Below, one piece after another: positions 18,241 through 25,872 of a DNA stretch of 64,000 nucleotides. Positions within the stretch are counted from its first letter, which is position 1, and each line of letters starts with the position of its first letter. The translations under genes were made by a program, and so were the position numbers. The notes beneath the pieces were generated by a model that worked only from the letters and a program-made list of their open reading frames with translations, ran no database searches and was not told the DNA's origin. Origin of the DNA: Fodinicola acaciae (GTDB lineage: Bacteria > Actinomycetota > Actinomycetes > Mycobacteriales > HKI-0501); contig NZ_WOTN01000001.1 in assembly GCF_010993745.1 (NCBI RefSeq), forward strand, positions 1,801,235 through 1,865,234, in the 5' to 3' direction.

Positions 18241-18840
18241 ATGACCTTGATGTCCGCGTTGACGATGCGCCGGGCGCGGGAGCGCCGGCGGCTGTCGCGG
18301 CTGCGAGAAGCGGCGGCGCGTTACGTGGGTAATGGCTGGCCGATTGTGCCGATCCGGGATGTCGAGCCGACGGAGCAGACCGCATGGGTCGGGTACGGCG
18401 CGCTCGATGAGGTTCGTGTCCCGGCGATCGATACGCCTACGGTCGCCGCGTGGTGGAGCCATGTGCCCTACCGAGTCGGCCTTGCCACCGGATGCTCGGT
18501 GAACGTGGTGAGTGCACCATCAGCGCTTGGCGCCGCGGCGCATCGGATCTTGGAGATGTCGACGGCGACCGCGATCACTCCGGCTGACCGGTGGCTGTTC
18601 ATCGTCACTCCCTACGTGCAGCTTCCGCACCGTCTCTTCGCTGCTGGCGTACGCCAGCACAGCAGCGGCGAATGGGTGGCGATGCCGCCTTCTCCATCGC
18701 CAAAGGGGTCGACGTACTGGCTGGTCGATCCACGCGTTGTGCGCTGGCAACCAATGCGAGCCGAGGTCGTGCATGCGGTGCTCCTCAACGCACTCCTAGT
18801 GTCCTCGACCCGCGGTGTCCGGGCGGCAGCATGGCTATGA
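18241..18840 (+). CDS. Primase-polymerase-like protein (copy 1), catalytic residues lost
   Basis: 199 residues. LREAAARYVGNGWPIVPIRD, TPTVAAWWSHVPYRVGLATG and a final RWQPMRAEVVHAVLLNAL follow the order of the bifunctional DNA primase/polymerase N-terminal (prim-pol) fold. Where true prim-pols carry the LDVD metal-binding motif this copy has NVVSAPSALG, so catalysis is unlikely. Short, inactive-looking members of this family are common in actinomycete accessory regions and their role is unknown. The exact start is uncertain because several in-frame ATGs lie close together. The stop overlaps the next start (ATGA at 18837-18840). Confidence 0.65.
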   Translation: MTLMSALTMRRARERRRLSRLREAAARYVGNGWPIVPIRDVEPTEQTAWVGYGALDEVRVPAIDTPTVAAWWSHVPYRVGLATGCSVNVVSAPSALGAAAHRILEMSTATAITPADRWLFIVTPYVQLPHRLFAAGVRQHSSGEWVAMPPSPSPKGSTYWLVDPRVVRWQPMRAEVVHAVLLNALLVSSTRGVRAAAWL

Positions 18841-19361
18841 CCGCAGTGCAGCCAACCGCAGATGAGCTTGTCGACCTTCAGCCGGCCGCTGGCGACGACT
18901 CATGCCCTGAAGGGCCCGATGCGGCGGGTACGACGGCGATCATCCGGCCGGTGCAGACCGAAGTCCGGGAGGGTAGCCGAACTCTCTTCGACGTGGATCT
19001 CGTACCGCAGCTACGATCGCGCCGCCTGGACGAATGGTGCACCAAGGCGCTTCCGGCCGACTGCGAGCCGGAAGTGGCGTCGGCTGTGCTGGCCGCGTGG
19101 CGCCGACGGGTCATTGATCGTCTGCTGACAAAGTACGGGCTGGAGTGGCGGATCAACGTCGGCATCGTCGTCACTGAGCGTTCGTGGAACTACTCGCAAG
19201 TTATCGACATCGTCACCCGAGTCGTAGGCGCGACACCGATCGTCGTCCCCAAAGTGTCCGCGGCACCAGAGAGGCCTGGCCGTTCTTCAGTTCTTCTGAT
19301 TACGAGTCCAGAGAAGTCGCGGCGCGCACGGTCGAAAAAGCGGAAGCGGAAACGCAAATGA
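18837..19361 (+). CDS. Hypothetical protein with a strongly basic tail
   Basis: 174 residues, from the ATG overlapping the previous stop; an ATG two codons earlier (18831) is also possible. The acidic N-terminal third (TADELVDLQPAAGDDSCPEG) is followed by a compact region (LFDVDLVPQLRSRRLDEWCT, VLAAWRRRVIDRLLTKYGLEW, INVGIVVTERSWNYSQVIDIVTR). The tail ends in a Lys/Arg run (SRRARSKKRKRKRK) that could bind nucleic acid. No domain is recognised. Translational coupling ties it to the primase-polymerase-like gene before it. Confidence 0.55.
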   Translation: MTAVQPTADELVDLQPAAGDDSCPEGPDAAGTTAIIRPVQTEVREGSRTLFDVDLVPQLRSRRLDEWCTKALPADCEPEVASAVLAAWRRRVIDRLLTKYGLEWRINVGIVVTERSWNYSQVIDIVTRVVGATPIVVPKVSAAPERPGRSSVLLITSPEKSRRARSKKRKRKRK

Positions 19362-19464
19362 ACCGGCGGTCCAATACGCGCCACCGCAAACCGCTCGCAG
19401 TCAGTTCCGACAATGGCGTCGAACTGGCTGCGGGCCAACTATCCGACCGGACATGAGGCCATTG

Positions 19465-19998
19465 ATGGTTAGTTATCAAGAAAATCTGCAAACGATGGCC
19501 GTTGAGTATGCGGAACGCGGGTGGCCCATCGTACCCATGCTCGAGCCAGTGGGGGGCTCAGCCGCCGGGTGGATTGCCGCCGGCGTGGGGCCGTCAACTG
19601 ATCGGGCCACTGCCGTCGCATGGTGGCAGGAGGTGCCGTACGGCGTTGGCCTGGTGACGGGAAAACTGTTTGAGTTCCTGGACGTACCCGGCCGCCTCGG
19701 GCCGCGCGTACACGCGATGTGTGGTCGATCCGTACCTGTGATTGGGAGCGGTGACGACCGCTGGCTGGTCATGGTCACGCCGAGTTCGGCGTTGAAGAAT
19801 GCCCGCCAGGCGTTGCATTGGATCGATATTAGGGTTCGTTGTGATGGCGCCGTTGTGCTCGCACCGCCGACGCGTACGGCTGATGGCGATCTCTTCTGGC
19901 ATCTGCATCCGCACGAAGCCAAGTGGCAACCTGCCGACAGTCGGCTCATCGCGAGGGCTCTGTTGACGCCGACGACTTCGAACGGCGCGTCGCAATGA
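19465..19998 (+). CDS. Primase-polymerase-like protein (copy 2)
   Basis: 177 residues. It is a diverged relative of copy 1: AVEYAERGWPIVPMLEP, ATAVAWWQEVPYGVGLVTG, KLFEFLDVPGRLGPRVHAM, DDRWLVMVTPSSALK and EAKWQPADSRLIARALL line up segment by segment. At the metal site it keeps one Asp (FLDVPG) where active enzymes have LDVD. I chose the ATG at 19465 because GAGG lies 6 nt upstream; an ATG at 19453 is in frame. Family knowledge: regulators or replication accessory proteins in actinomycetes, with no tested function for this short form. Confidence 0.65.
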   Translation: MVSYQENLQTMAVEYAERGWPIVPMLEPVGGSAAGWIAAGVGPSTDRATAVAWWQEVPYGVGLVTGKLFEFLDVPGRLGPRVHAMCGRSVPVIGSGDDRWLVMVTPSSALKNARQALHWIDIRVRCDGAVVLAPPTRTADGDLFWHLHPHEAKWQPADSRLIARALLTPTTSNGASQ

Positions 19999-20025
19999 CC
20001 GTGTTGGCCATCGCTGGCCGGCGAA

Positions 20026-20712
20026 ATGGAATCGGAGGGGGCCGAGGAGGTGGGGCAGCAGCGATCAGAACGCCTGCTGCCCCACCGACCGCCGGTCATC
20101 GTTCCGATCGGATTCGACCTGGGCGCTATGTGGACGTCGCAGCGAACGGTCGGACCGTCGTACGGCGAGGTACGAGCAGGCATGAATCAGCTGTTTCGCC
20201 TGGATCACCAGCCATACATGTTGTGGCGTACGGCTTTTTACGATCCGGATCGTCACGCCAACCTGACCTTCACACGCCGCCACCTCGCCGCGCTGGCGCA
20301 ACGGACGTTCGGCGCGAGACAGGCTGGCGAGGAGATAAACCGGCTCGTCGCTTGCGGACTGCTCGCCGAGCTGCACCCCAACCAGCCATGGCCGTTCTTG
20401 ACGAACTGTCGGATGCTCCCTTCGGCAGAAGGGTTAGGAAACAGTCCCGACGACGTGACACGCTTTATGGTGTCACGAGCAGCGCAACCGGATCTGATTC
20501 TGGATTGGGACCTGTACATGATCTGGTCCACAGCGGGGACGCATCGCAACCTTGCCGACACCGTAAGACAGCATGCGCGACAACAGCGAGCGACGAGAAA
20601 ACAGCTCGACCATCTCGTGCTGGCGACCGCAGCGGCGATACCTGTCCTGGTTTCAACCCACTGCGCATATCTCTTCCATTCGACCGACCGTCTCTTCAAG
20701 TCGGCGAACTGA
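20026..20712 (+). CDS. Hypothetical protein with winged-helix-like segment
   Basis: 228 residues, no family recognised. The central part (QLFRLDHQPYMLWRTAFYDP, FTRRHLAALAQRTFGARQAG, EEINRLVACGLLAELHPNQP) has the spacing of a winged helix-turn-helix. The C-terminal part is helical and basic (DTVRQHARQQRATRKQLDHL) and ends with a hydrophobic stretch VLATAAAIPVLV. It lies 28 nt after primase-polymerase-like copy 2 on the same strand. A nearby GTG at 20050 is an alternative start. Confidence 0.5.
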   Translation: MESEGAEEVGQQRSERLLPHRPPVIVPIGFDLGAMWTSQRTVGPSYGEVRAGMNQLFRLDHQPYMLWRTAFYDPDRHANLTFTRRHLAALAQRTFGARQAGEEINRLVACGLLAELHPNQPWPFLTNCRMLPSAEGLGNSPDDVTRFMVSRAAQPDLILDWDLYMIWSTAGTHRNLADTVRQHARQQRATRKQLDHLVLATAAAIPVLVSTHCAYLFHSTDRLFKSAN

Positions 20713-20767
20713 CACAGAACTGGCGTATCCGTGATCGCTCCGCTAGAAGAGCTACTGGAGCGAGGCC

Positions 20768-21289
20768 ATGACGTACTCGAAACGGCAACCGCTGGGATGG
20801 ATTTTGGACGCGGCAGCAGCCTTTCTTCTTGGCTTGCTCGTCTTCGACGTAATCTTGAAGTGCCCTGCTCGACCGTACGCAGTTATCTTGGTTGCCGCCG
20901 CGCTGATCGGGCGACCGCTGGTCGCGAGGTGGATGGTGCACAGCCGTGAGCGCTCTGTCGCACAGCGCATCGCTGAGCGCATGCAGGCAGCTGACGACCG
21001 GTACGAGCACGCGTTCCTGCTCGTATCGCGGGCAACGGCCTGCAACAGTGAATTCGCACGCGAAGTGCGAGTGGTGAAAACGTTGGCCGCGTCCTTGATC
21101 GAAGACGTCCAATGTGATCGCGACGCGCGGTCGAGTGAGCACGTCTTCGACCTGATCGCCGCACAGCAGGCCGACATGATCACGCAGTTGGAAGCATTGC
21201 TGCGCCAAATGCCGCCAACCGAGCCGATTCGCAGGAGGGAGTCAAACAACCGAATGAAGGCAAGTTTCAGCAGGCGTACCACATTCTGA
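20768..21289 (+). CDS. Small membrane protein directly upstream of the lanthipeptide precursor
   Basis: 173 residues, ATG at 20768 after GGAGCGAGG. Two close hydrophobic segments (GWILDAAAAFLLGLLVFDVI, AVILVAAALIGRPLVARWMV) are followed by a helical cytoplasmic tail (RIAERMQAADDRYEHAFLLV, LEALLRQMPPTEPIRRRES). No family is recognised. Its stop is only 10 nt before the precursor ATG, so it is probably in the same transcript; an immunity or export-helper role is possible but unsupported by homology. Confidence 0.55.
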   Translation: MTYSKRQPLGWILDAAAAFLLGLLVFDVILKCPARPYAVILVAAALIGRPLVARWMVHSRERSVAQRIAERMQAADDRYEHAFLLVSRATACNSEFAREVRVVKTLAASLIEDVQCDRDARSSEHVFDLIAAQQADMITQLEALLRQMPPTEPIRRRESNNRMKASFSRRTTF

Positions 21290-21299
21290 AGGGAAGCCA

Positions 21300-21464
21300 A
21301 TGTACGTCATCACGGAAACGACGAGCGCCACCGACGTCGACGACACATTCACGCTCGACGTGCAAGTCACAACGGAAGATCAACTTCGGGGCGTCGAGGC
21401 GCCATGCAGCACAAATGACGGCTGCGCGGCCAGTTGCGCCTCGTCCTGCGCCAGTCGGGGCTAA
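21300..21464 (+). CDS. lanA: FxLD-family class I lanthipeptide precursor
   Basis: 54 residues, ATG at 21300 preceded by GAAGGGAAG. The leader contains FTLD at residues 17-20, the FxLD box that names this lanthipeptide family and is the expected LanB/LanC recognition site. The core region, from about residue 34, has four Cys (36, 42, 46, 50) and Ser/Thr at 37, 38, 45, 48, 49 and 52 as dehydration sites. The core contains a single Asp, D40, directly followed by Gly, which suits the PIMT-type methyltransferase encoded downstream (methylation, succinimide, isoaspartate). The cleavage point is not evident; no leader peptidase or ABC transporter is seen beside it. Small size makes it easy to miss. 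Confidence 0.85.
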   Translation: MYVITETTSATDVDDTFTLDVQVTTEDQLRGVEAPCSTNDGCAASCASSCASRG

Positions 21465-21476
21465 ACCGGGCGGTCT

Positions 21477-21520
21477 CGCGGGTACGGGACAGGTCCGGCA
21501 CGTCCGTGCCCGTACCCGCG
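21477..21520 (+). promoter_or_regulatory. Intercistronic hairpin between precursor and dehydratase
   Basis: CGCGGGTACGGG (21477-21488) and CCCGTACCCGCG (21509-21520) form a perfect 12-bp stem. Inside the loop, GGCACG (21497-21502) and CGTGCC (21505-21510) can form a competing 6-bp hairpin. It starts 13 nt after the precursor stop and ends 40 nt before the LanB start, with no U-run. In lantibiotic operons such hairpins act as partial terminators or RNA stabilisers that keep precursor above enzyme levels; that role here is inferred from position. Confidence 0.7.
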
Positions 21521-21559
21521 ATCCAACCGACCATCTCGTTAAACACAGGAAGGTTCCAC

Positions 21560-24500
21560 GTGCCTCGAAAAACAGCCGAAGGCGAGCACTACCGGCAGGC
21601 CGGCGTGGCATTGCTACGCGCGGCGGTGCGCCCGGTGTTGGGTTCTTCGACATGGTGGCCAGACCCTTCAGATGCCGAAGAATGCCTCAGCTGGCTGCGA
21701 AAAACGTGGACGGAAGACGCCCAGGCAGAGGCCATCGCACACGCTAGCCCTGGGCTAGCGGCGTACGTACGCCAACTATTTGCTGCCACTCCGGAAAAGC
21801 TTCAACTTGACGACCCGGCGGTAGCGAAAAAGATTCGTCGAGCCACTGCTGCAACCGCGCGCTATGTCCTACGCGCAACGGGTCGACCGACGCCATTCGG
21901 GCTGTTCGCCGGCGTTGCTCCTGTGGAGATCGGGAGGGACGTACAGACGTGGTGGGGAACCCGTCATCATCCGATCGCTCGTGTGGACACCGAATGGCTT
22001 GCCGACATCGTCCAGCGCCTGGAGTCGAACGAGGCGTTGCTGGAGCGACTCGACGTGCAGTTCAGCAACCTCGCCCGCCGCCGCGGTGACCGCTGGGAAC
22101 TCCCCCGCGGTCCGAGCCGCGTATCGATCAACGCCACGTCGGCCCTCACCGCTACGAGCGAGCTCGCCCGATCGCCCATCCGTTTCAACGATCTCGCTGA
22201 CGCGCTGACCGAGCAATTTCCCAACAGCGACCGCGCCACGGTCGTACGCGCCCTGGCCGAACTGGTCCAGCACGAATTCCTCATCACCTGCCTGCGCGCT
22301 CCCCTAATCATCATCGATCCACTCGCCAACCTCATCGGAGAGCTCGACGCGATCGGCGCAGCCGACGTACCAGCGGCAGGTCCGCTGCTGACCGAACTTC
22401 GTACGATCCATACCGAGCTCGACCATCACAACCACGCTTCACTCCATACGGACGCAGAGAAATCTCCGGCTGCAGACGATCAGCGCGCACAGATCGTCGA
22501 TCGAATGCGGTGTCATTCCACGGTTGGCCGTACTCCGCTTGCCGTGGATCTCACTCTGGACGCAAAACTCGCATTGCCGATGGGTGTGGCTGACGAGGTC
22601 GCGCGCGCGGCGAGCGCGTTGCTGCGGCTGACCCGCTACCCAGCCGGCCGCCCGGTCTGGCAGGACTACCACGCGGCGTTCGTCGAGCGGTACGGCATCG
22701 GTGCCCTAGTCCCGGTCGCCGAGGTCACCGGCACCAGCGGAATTGGATATCCCGCTGGCTATCCCGGCAGCGTATTGCCGCTGCCCATCGAGAACGTAGT
22801 CAGCGAGCGAGACCGCCGGCTGTTCGCATTGATCTGGGCAGAGGTGTGCACTGGCAGCAACGAGCTCATGCTCACCGACCAGATGATCGACGAGATAGCT
22901 GGAGACTCACTCAGACCGGACCGCGTACCGCCGCACGTGGAGATCGCCGCCCGCATCCACGCCAGCAGCCGGGACGCAGTCGACCGCGGCGCCTACCTTC
23001 TCACTGTCGCGCCAGCCCGTGCCGGTGGCGTTCTGACCTCAAGGTTTACTCCCACCACGACGGGCTCTGGTTTGGAGGACGTCTACCGAAACCTTCCGGT
23101 GAGCACGGAAGGCGCGCTGCCGGTTCAGGTGTCTTTTCCTCCGGCGTACGCCCACGCAGAGAACGTCTGCCGCGTGCCCGCGTACCTGCCGCACGTTCTC
23201 TCGCTCGGCGAACATCGCCATCCAGACGAAAACATCCCCATCGACGACGTGGCCGCGTACGCCACCCACGATCGCCTCCACCTGGTCAGCCTGTCCCGCC
23301 ACCGGATCATCGAACCGCAGGTCTTCCACGCTCTCGACCTCGACAAACAGCCGCCGCCGTTGGCGCGCTTTCTGGCGCATCTGACTCGGGCGTACGCGGC
23401 CGCGTTCACGGTTTTCGACGCCGGGCCAGGTGGTGACGAGCTCCCCTACCTGCCTCGGATCCGGTACGGCCGGGCCATCCTCGCCCCGGCGAGATGGCGC
23501 GTGACCAGCCGCGACCTACCACCGACGAGATCCGCCGAGCAGTGGCAGTCCAACCTTCGACGATGGCGAGACCGCTGGCGTCGACCGGTTGAGGTCGACC
23601 TGCGCGATGACGATCGCAGCATCCGCCTCAACCTCGACGAGCCGCTGCACGCCGACCTCCTGCGCACCCACCTCATGCGTACGGGCCAGGCCGTACTCAC
23701 CGAACCGCCGCATCCCAGCACGTATGCATGGCTAGGCGGACGCGCCCACGACATCGCTTTCCCCCTCGCCACCACCCATCCGCCGGCACCATCACCCCTC
23801 ACCCATGTGCCAACCGCCGTCGACAATCACGGGTCCGCACAGCTCCCAGCAGGCCCGGATTCTCGCTGGCTGTCCGTGAAACTCTTCAGCCATCGGGATC
23901 ATCTCGACGCGATCATCAGCCATCGCCTACCGGCGCTACTGGCCGACATCTCCCAATCGGTCGACGACACTGAGCCGGCGTACTGGTTCGTCCGCTACCG
24001 CAGCGCCAACGAAACGGACCACCTCCGACTGCGGCTGCGCCTCATCGACCCTCACGCGTACGGAACGGCCGCAACAGCATTAGGTGCGTGGTCGAAGGAC
24101 CTGATCGGCCACGGCATCGCCAGCCGGCTCGCTTTGGACACCTACAACCCCGAGCTCGGCCGGTACGGCCACGGCCATGCCATGCATGCAGCCGAAGCGG
24201 TGTTTACCGCCGATTCCGCAACCGTCATGGCGATGCTGCAGCACACCCGCGAAATGGCTGTCGACCCGATGGCGTTGGCCACCTTGAACATGGTGCACAT
24301 CGCTACCGGCCTGCTTGGCGACGACGAGGGAATGGCGTGGCTGGCGACCCAGCCCACGTCGCCTGCAGCGCGACCCGATCGTACGGTCGCGTCGTACGTG
24401 ACCGGGCTCGTACGCGCTCGACAGCTGCCTCGCTGGCCCATCAAAGTCTCGGCAGCCTGGCGGGTCCGCGCCGACACGTTGCGCGCGTACAGGCCGCAGG

Positions 24501-24667
24501 TGGCGCGACTGGCGGATATCGATACGGTGCTGGAATCACTACTGCACATGCACCACAACCGCGCCATCGGCATCAACGGCGACCACGAACGCACCTGCCG
24601 ACGCCTCGCCGGCCAGGCCGCACGCGCGTACTGCGCTACCACGCCGGCAACGATCGGCACCTCATGA
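21560..24667 (+). CDS. lanB: LanB lantibiotic dehydratase, full length
   Basis: 1035 residues, GTG at 21560 with AGGAAGG 6 nt upstream; an upstream in-frame TTG overlaps the precursor and is rejected. The N-terminal glutamylation domain (about 1-700) includes PTPFGLFAGVAPVEIG and the tract EDVYRNLPVSTEGALPVQVSF, and the C-terminal elimination domain (about 760-1030) includes WLSVKLFSHRDHLDAIISHR and YWFVRYRSANETDHLRLRLR. Class I LanB enzymes use glutamyl-tRNA to glutamylate Ser/Thr and then eliminate glutamate to give Dha/Dhb. Both halves are present in one protein, as in nisin-type LanB. It ends in an ATGA overlap with LanC. Confidence 0.9.
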   Translation: MPRKTAEGEHYRQAGVALLRAAVRPVLGSSTWWPDPSDAEECLSWLRKTWTEDAQAEAIAHASPGLAAYVRQLFAATPEKLQLDDPAVAKKIRRATAATARYVLRATGRPTPFGLFAGVAPVEIGRDVQTWWGTRHHPIARVDTEWLADIVQRLESNEALLERLDVQFSNLARRRGDRWELPRGPSRVSINATSALTATSELARSPIRFNDLADALTEQFPNSDRATVVRALAELVQHEFLITCLRAPLIIIDPLANLIGELDAIGAADVPAAGPLLTELRTIHTELDHHNHASLHTDAEKSPAADDQRAQIVDRMRCHSTVGRTPLAVDLTLDAKLALPMGVADEVARAASALLRLTRYPAGRPVWQDYHAAFVERYGIGALVPVAEVTGTSGIGYPAGYPGSVLPLPIENVVSERDRRLFALIWAEVCTGSNELMLTDQMIDEIAGDSLRPDRVPPHVEIAARIHASSRDAVDRGAYLLTVAPARAGGVLTSRFTPTTTGSGLEDVYRNLPVSTEGALPVQVSFPPAYAHAENVCRVPAYLPHVLSLGEHRHPDENIPIDDVAAYATHDRLHLVSLSRHRIIEPQVFHALDLDKQPPPLARFLAHLTRAYAAAFTVFDAGPGGDELPYLPRIRYGRAILAPARWRVTSRDLPPTRSAEQWQSNLRRWRDRWRRPVEVDLRDDDRSIRLNLDEPLHADLLRTHLMRTGQAVLTEPPHPSTYAWLGGRAHDIAFPLATTHPPAPSPLTHVPTAVDNHGSAQLPAGPDSRWLSVKLFSHRDHLDAIISHRLPALLADISQSVDDTEPAYWFVRYRSANETDHLRLRLRLIDPHAYGTAATALGAWSKDLIGHGIASRLALDTYNPELGRYGHGHAMHAAEAVFTADSATVMAMLQHTREMAVDPMALATLNMVHIATGLLGDDEGMAWLATQPTSPAARPDRTVASYVTGLVRARQLPRWPIKVSAAWRVRADTLRAYRPQVARLADIDTVLESLLHMHHNRAIGINGDHERTCRRLAGQAARAYCATTPATIGTS

Positions 24668-25872
24668 CAATGACCAGGACGGACGACCTCCTCGCCAGCC
24701 CACCCGACCACGAGCCCTGGCCAGGTTGGTACGAAGACCTGTACGCCGGGGCGCCGGGCATTCTCCTGCTTCACGCACATCGAGCCAACATCGATGCTGC
24801 GCCTTGGGAAGTCGTGCATCAGTGGGCCAGGAAGATCACCAGCCGCCCACTCACCGCCAATCCCAATGTCGGTGGCCTCTACCGCGGGGTCGCAGCAGTT
24901 GCTTTCGCCCTGCATGCCACCGGCCAGCCGGCGTACGAACCGGCGCTGCAAACCCTCGATCGACACATCGTCGACCTCGTTCGCGAGCGGATTCGTCGCT
25001 CGCACCGTCGAATCAGCGAACGACGCCTCCCGCAGCTGGCTGAGTTCGATCTCATCCGCGGCCTGACCGGGCTCGGCGCATATCTGTTGTCTCGCGCCAA
25101 CCAAGACGTACTCCGCGACGTTCTTGCGTATCTTGTCCAGCTAACACATCCGATCGCCATCAACGGCGATCGGATGTGCGGCTGGTGGTCCGCCGACCTA
25201 CCGCCGAACAACCAGCATTCCCATCAGCGAGGCGGTCACGGCAACCTCGGTCTCGCTCACGGCATCGCCGGCCCGCTCGCATTGTTGTCCTTCGCCGCAA
25301 AGTCCGGGATCGCAGTCCAGGGGCAGCTCGACGCAATCCGCCGGATCAGTTCGTGGCTGCAACAGCAGGCAGACGAAACCAATGGGTGCGTACGGTGGCC
25401 AGAATTCATCGGGTCCGACCGCGGCTGCGCCACCCAATTGCAAGGCCGGCCATCATGGTGCTACGGGACACCCGGCATCGCGCGCCCTCTCCAAGTCGCT
25501 GGCCACGCGCTGAACGACCCGGACCTCAGTCAGTACGCTGAATTCGCCGCGGCTAGCTGCGTCACCGACGAACAGCAACTTCGCCTCATCCGCGATGCGT
25601 CCTTTTGCCATGGCTGGGCGGGTCTGCTGTACACCGTTCACCGCATCGCCGCCGACGCGTCCAGCAGTACCGCTCTCACCGGCACGCTGCATCAACTGCA
25701 GGAGCGTCTGAAGGAGAGCATGGTCGACGGTCAACTCGCCAATGCCGGTCTTCTCACTGGCACCGCCGGCGTACGACTCGTTGACGAGAGCTATTCCCGT
25801 AGCCCGACCGAAATTCCGTGGGATGCCTGCCTGCTCCTTGACACCCGTTCAATCGCGAAAAGGACGAAATGA
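24664..25872 (+). CDS. lanC: LanC lanthionine cyclase
   Basis: 402 residues, translationally coupled to LanB (ATGA). The alpha-toroid Gly-rich turns are visible (YAGAPGILLLH, LIRGLTGLGAYLL, GLAHGIAGPLALL, SWCYGTPGIARPL, FCHGWAGLLYTV). The Zn ligands are Cys266 in SWCYG and Cys315-His316 in FCHG; His199 in LAHG is the expected acid/base residue. The reaction is Michael-type addition of Cys thiols to Dha/Dhb in the dehydrated precursor, giving lanthionine rings. With four Cys in the precursor, up to four rings are possible. Confidence 0.9.
   Translation: MTMTRTDDLLASPPDHEPWPGWYEDLYAGAPGILLLHAHRANIDAAPWEVVHQWARKITSRPLTANPNVGGLYRGVAAVAFALHATGQPAYEPALQTLDRHIVDLVRERIRRSHRRISERRLPQLAEFDLIRGLTGLGAYLLSRANQDVLRDVLAYLVQLTHPIAINGDRMCGWWSADLPPNNQHSHQRGGHGNLGLAHGIAGPLALLSFAAKSGIAVQGQLDAIRRISSWLQQQADETNGCVRWPEFIGSDRGCATQLQGRPSWCYGTPGIARPLQVAGHALNDPDLSQYAEFAAASCVTDEQQLRLIRDASFCHGWAGLLYTVHRIAADASSSTALTGTLHQLQERLKESMVDGQLANAGLLTGTAGVRLVDESYSRSPTEIPWDACLLLDTRSIAKRTK

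Noticed and set aside
21434-21559. Upstream TTG start for LanB
   Set aside because: It would overlap the precursor and translate the hairpin; the GTG at 21560 has a good ribosome binding site and the usual LanB start.
24142-25104. Minus-strand ORF antisense to the LanB/LanC junction
   Set aside because: No motifs and no start signal; the plus-strand genes are clearly real.
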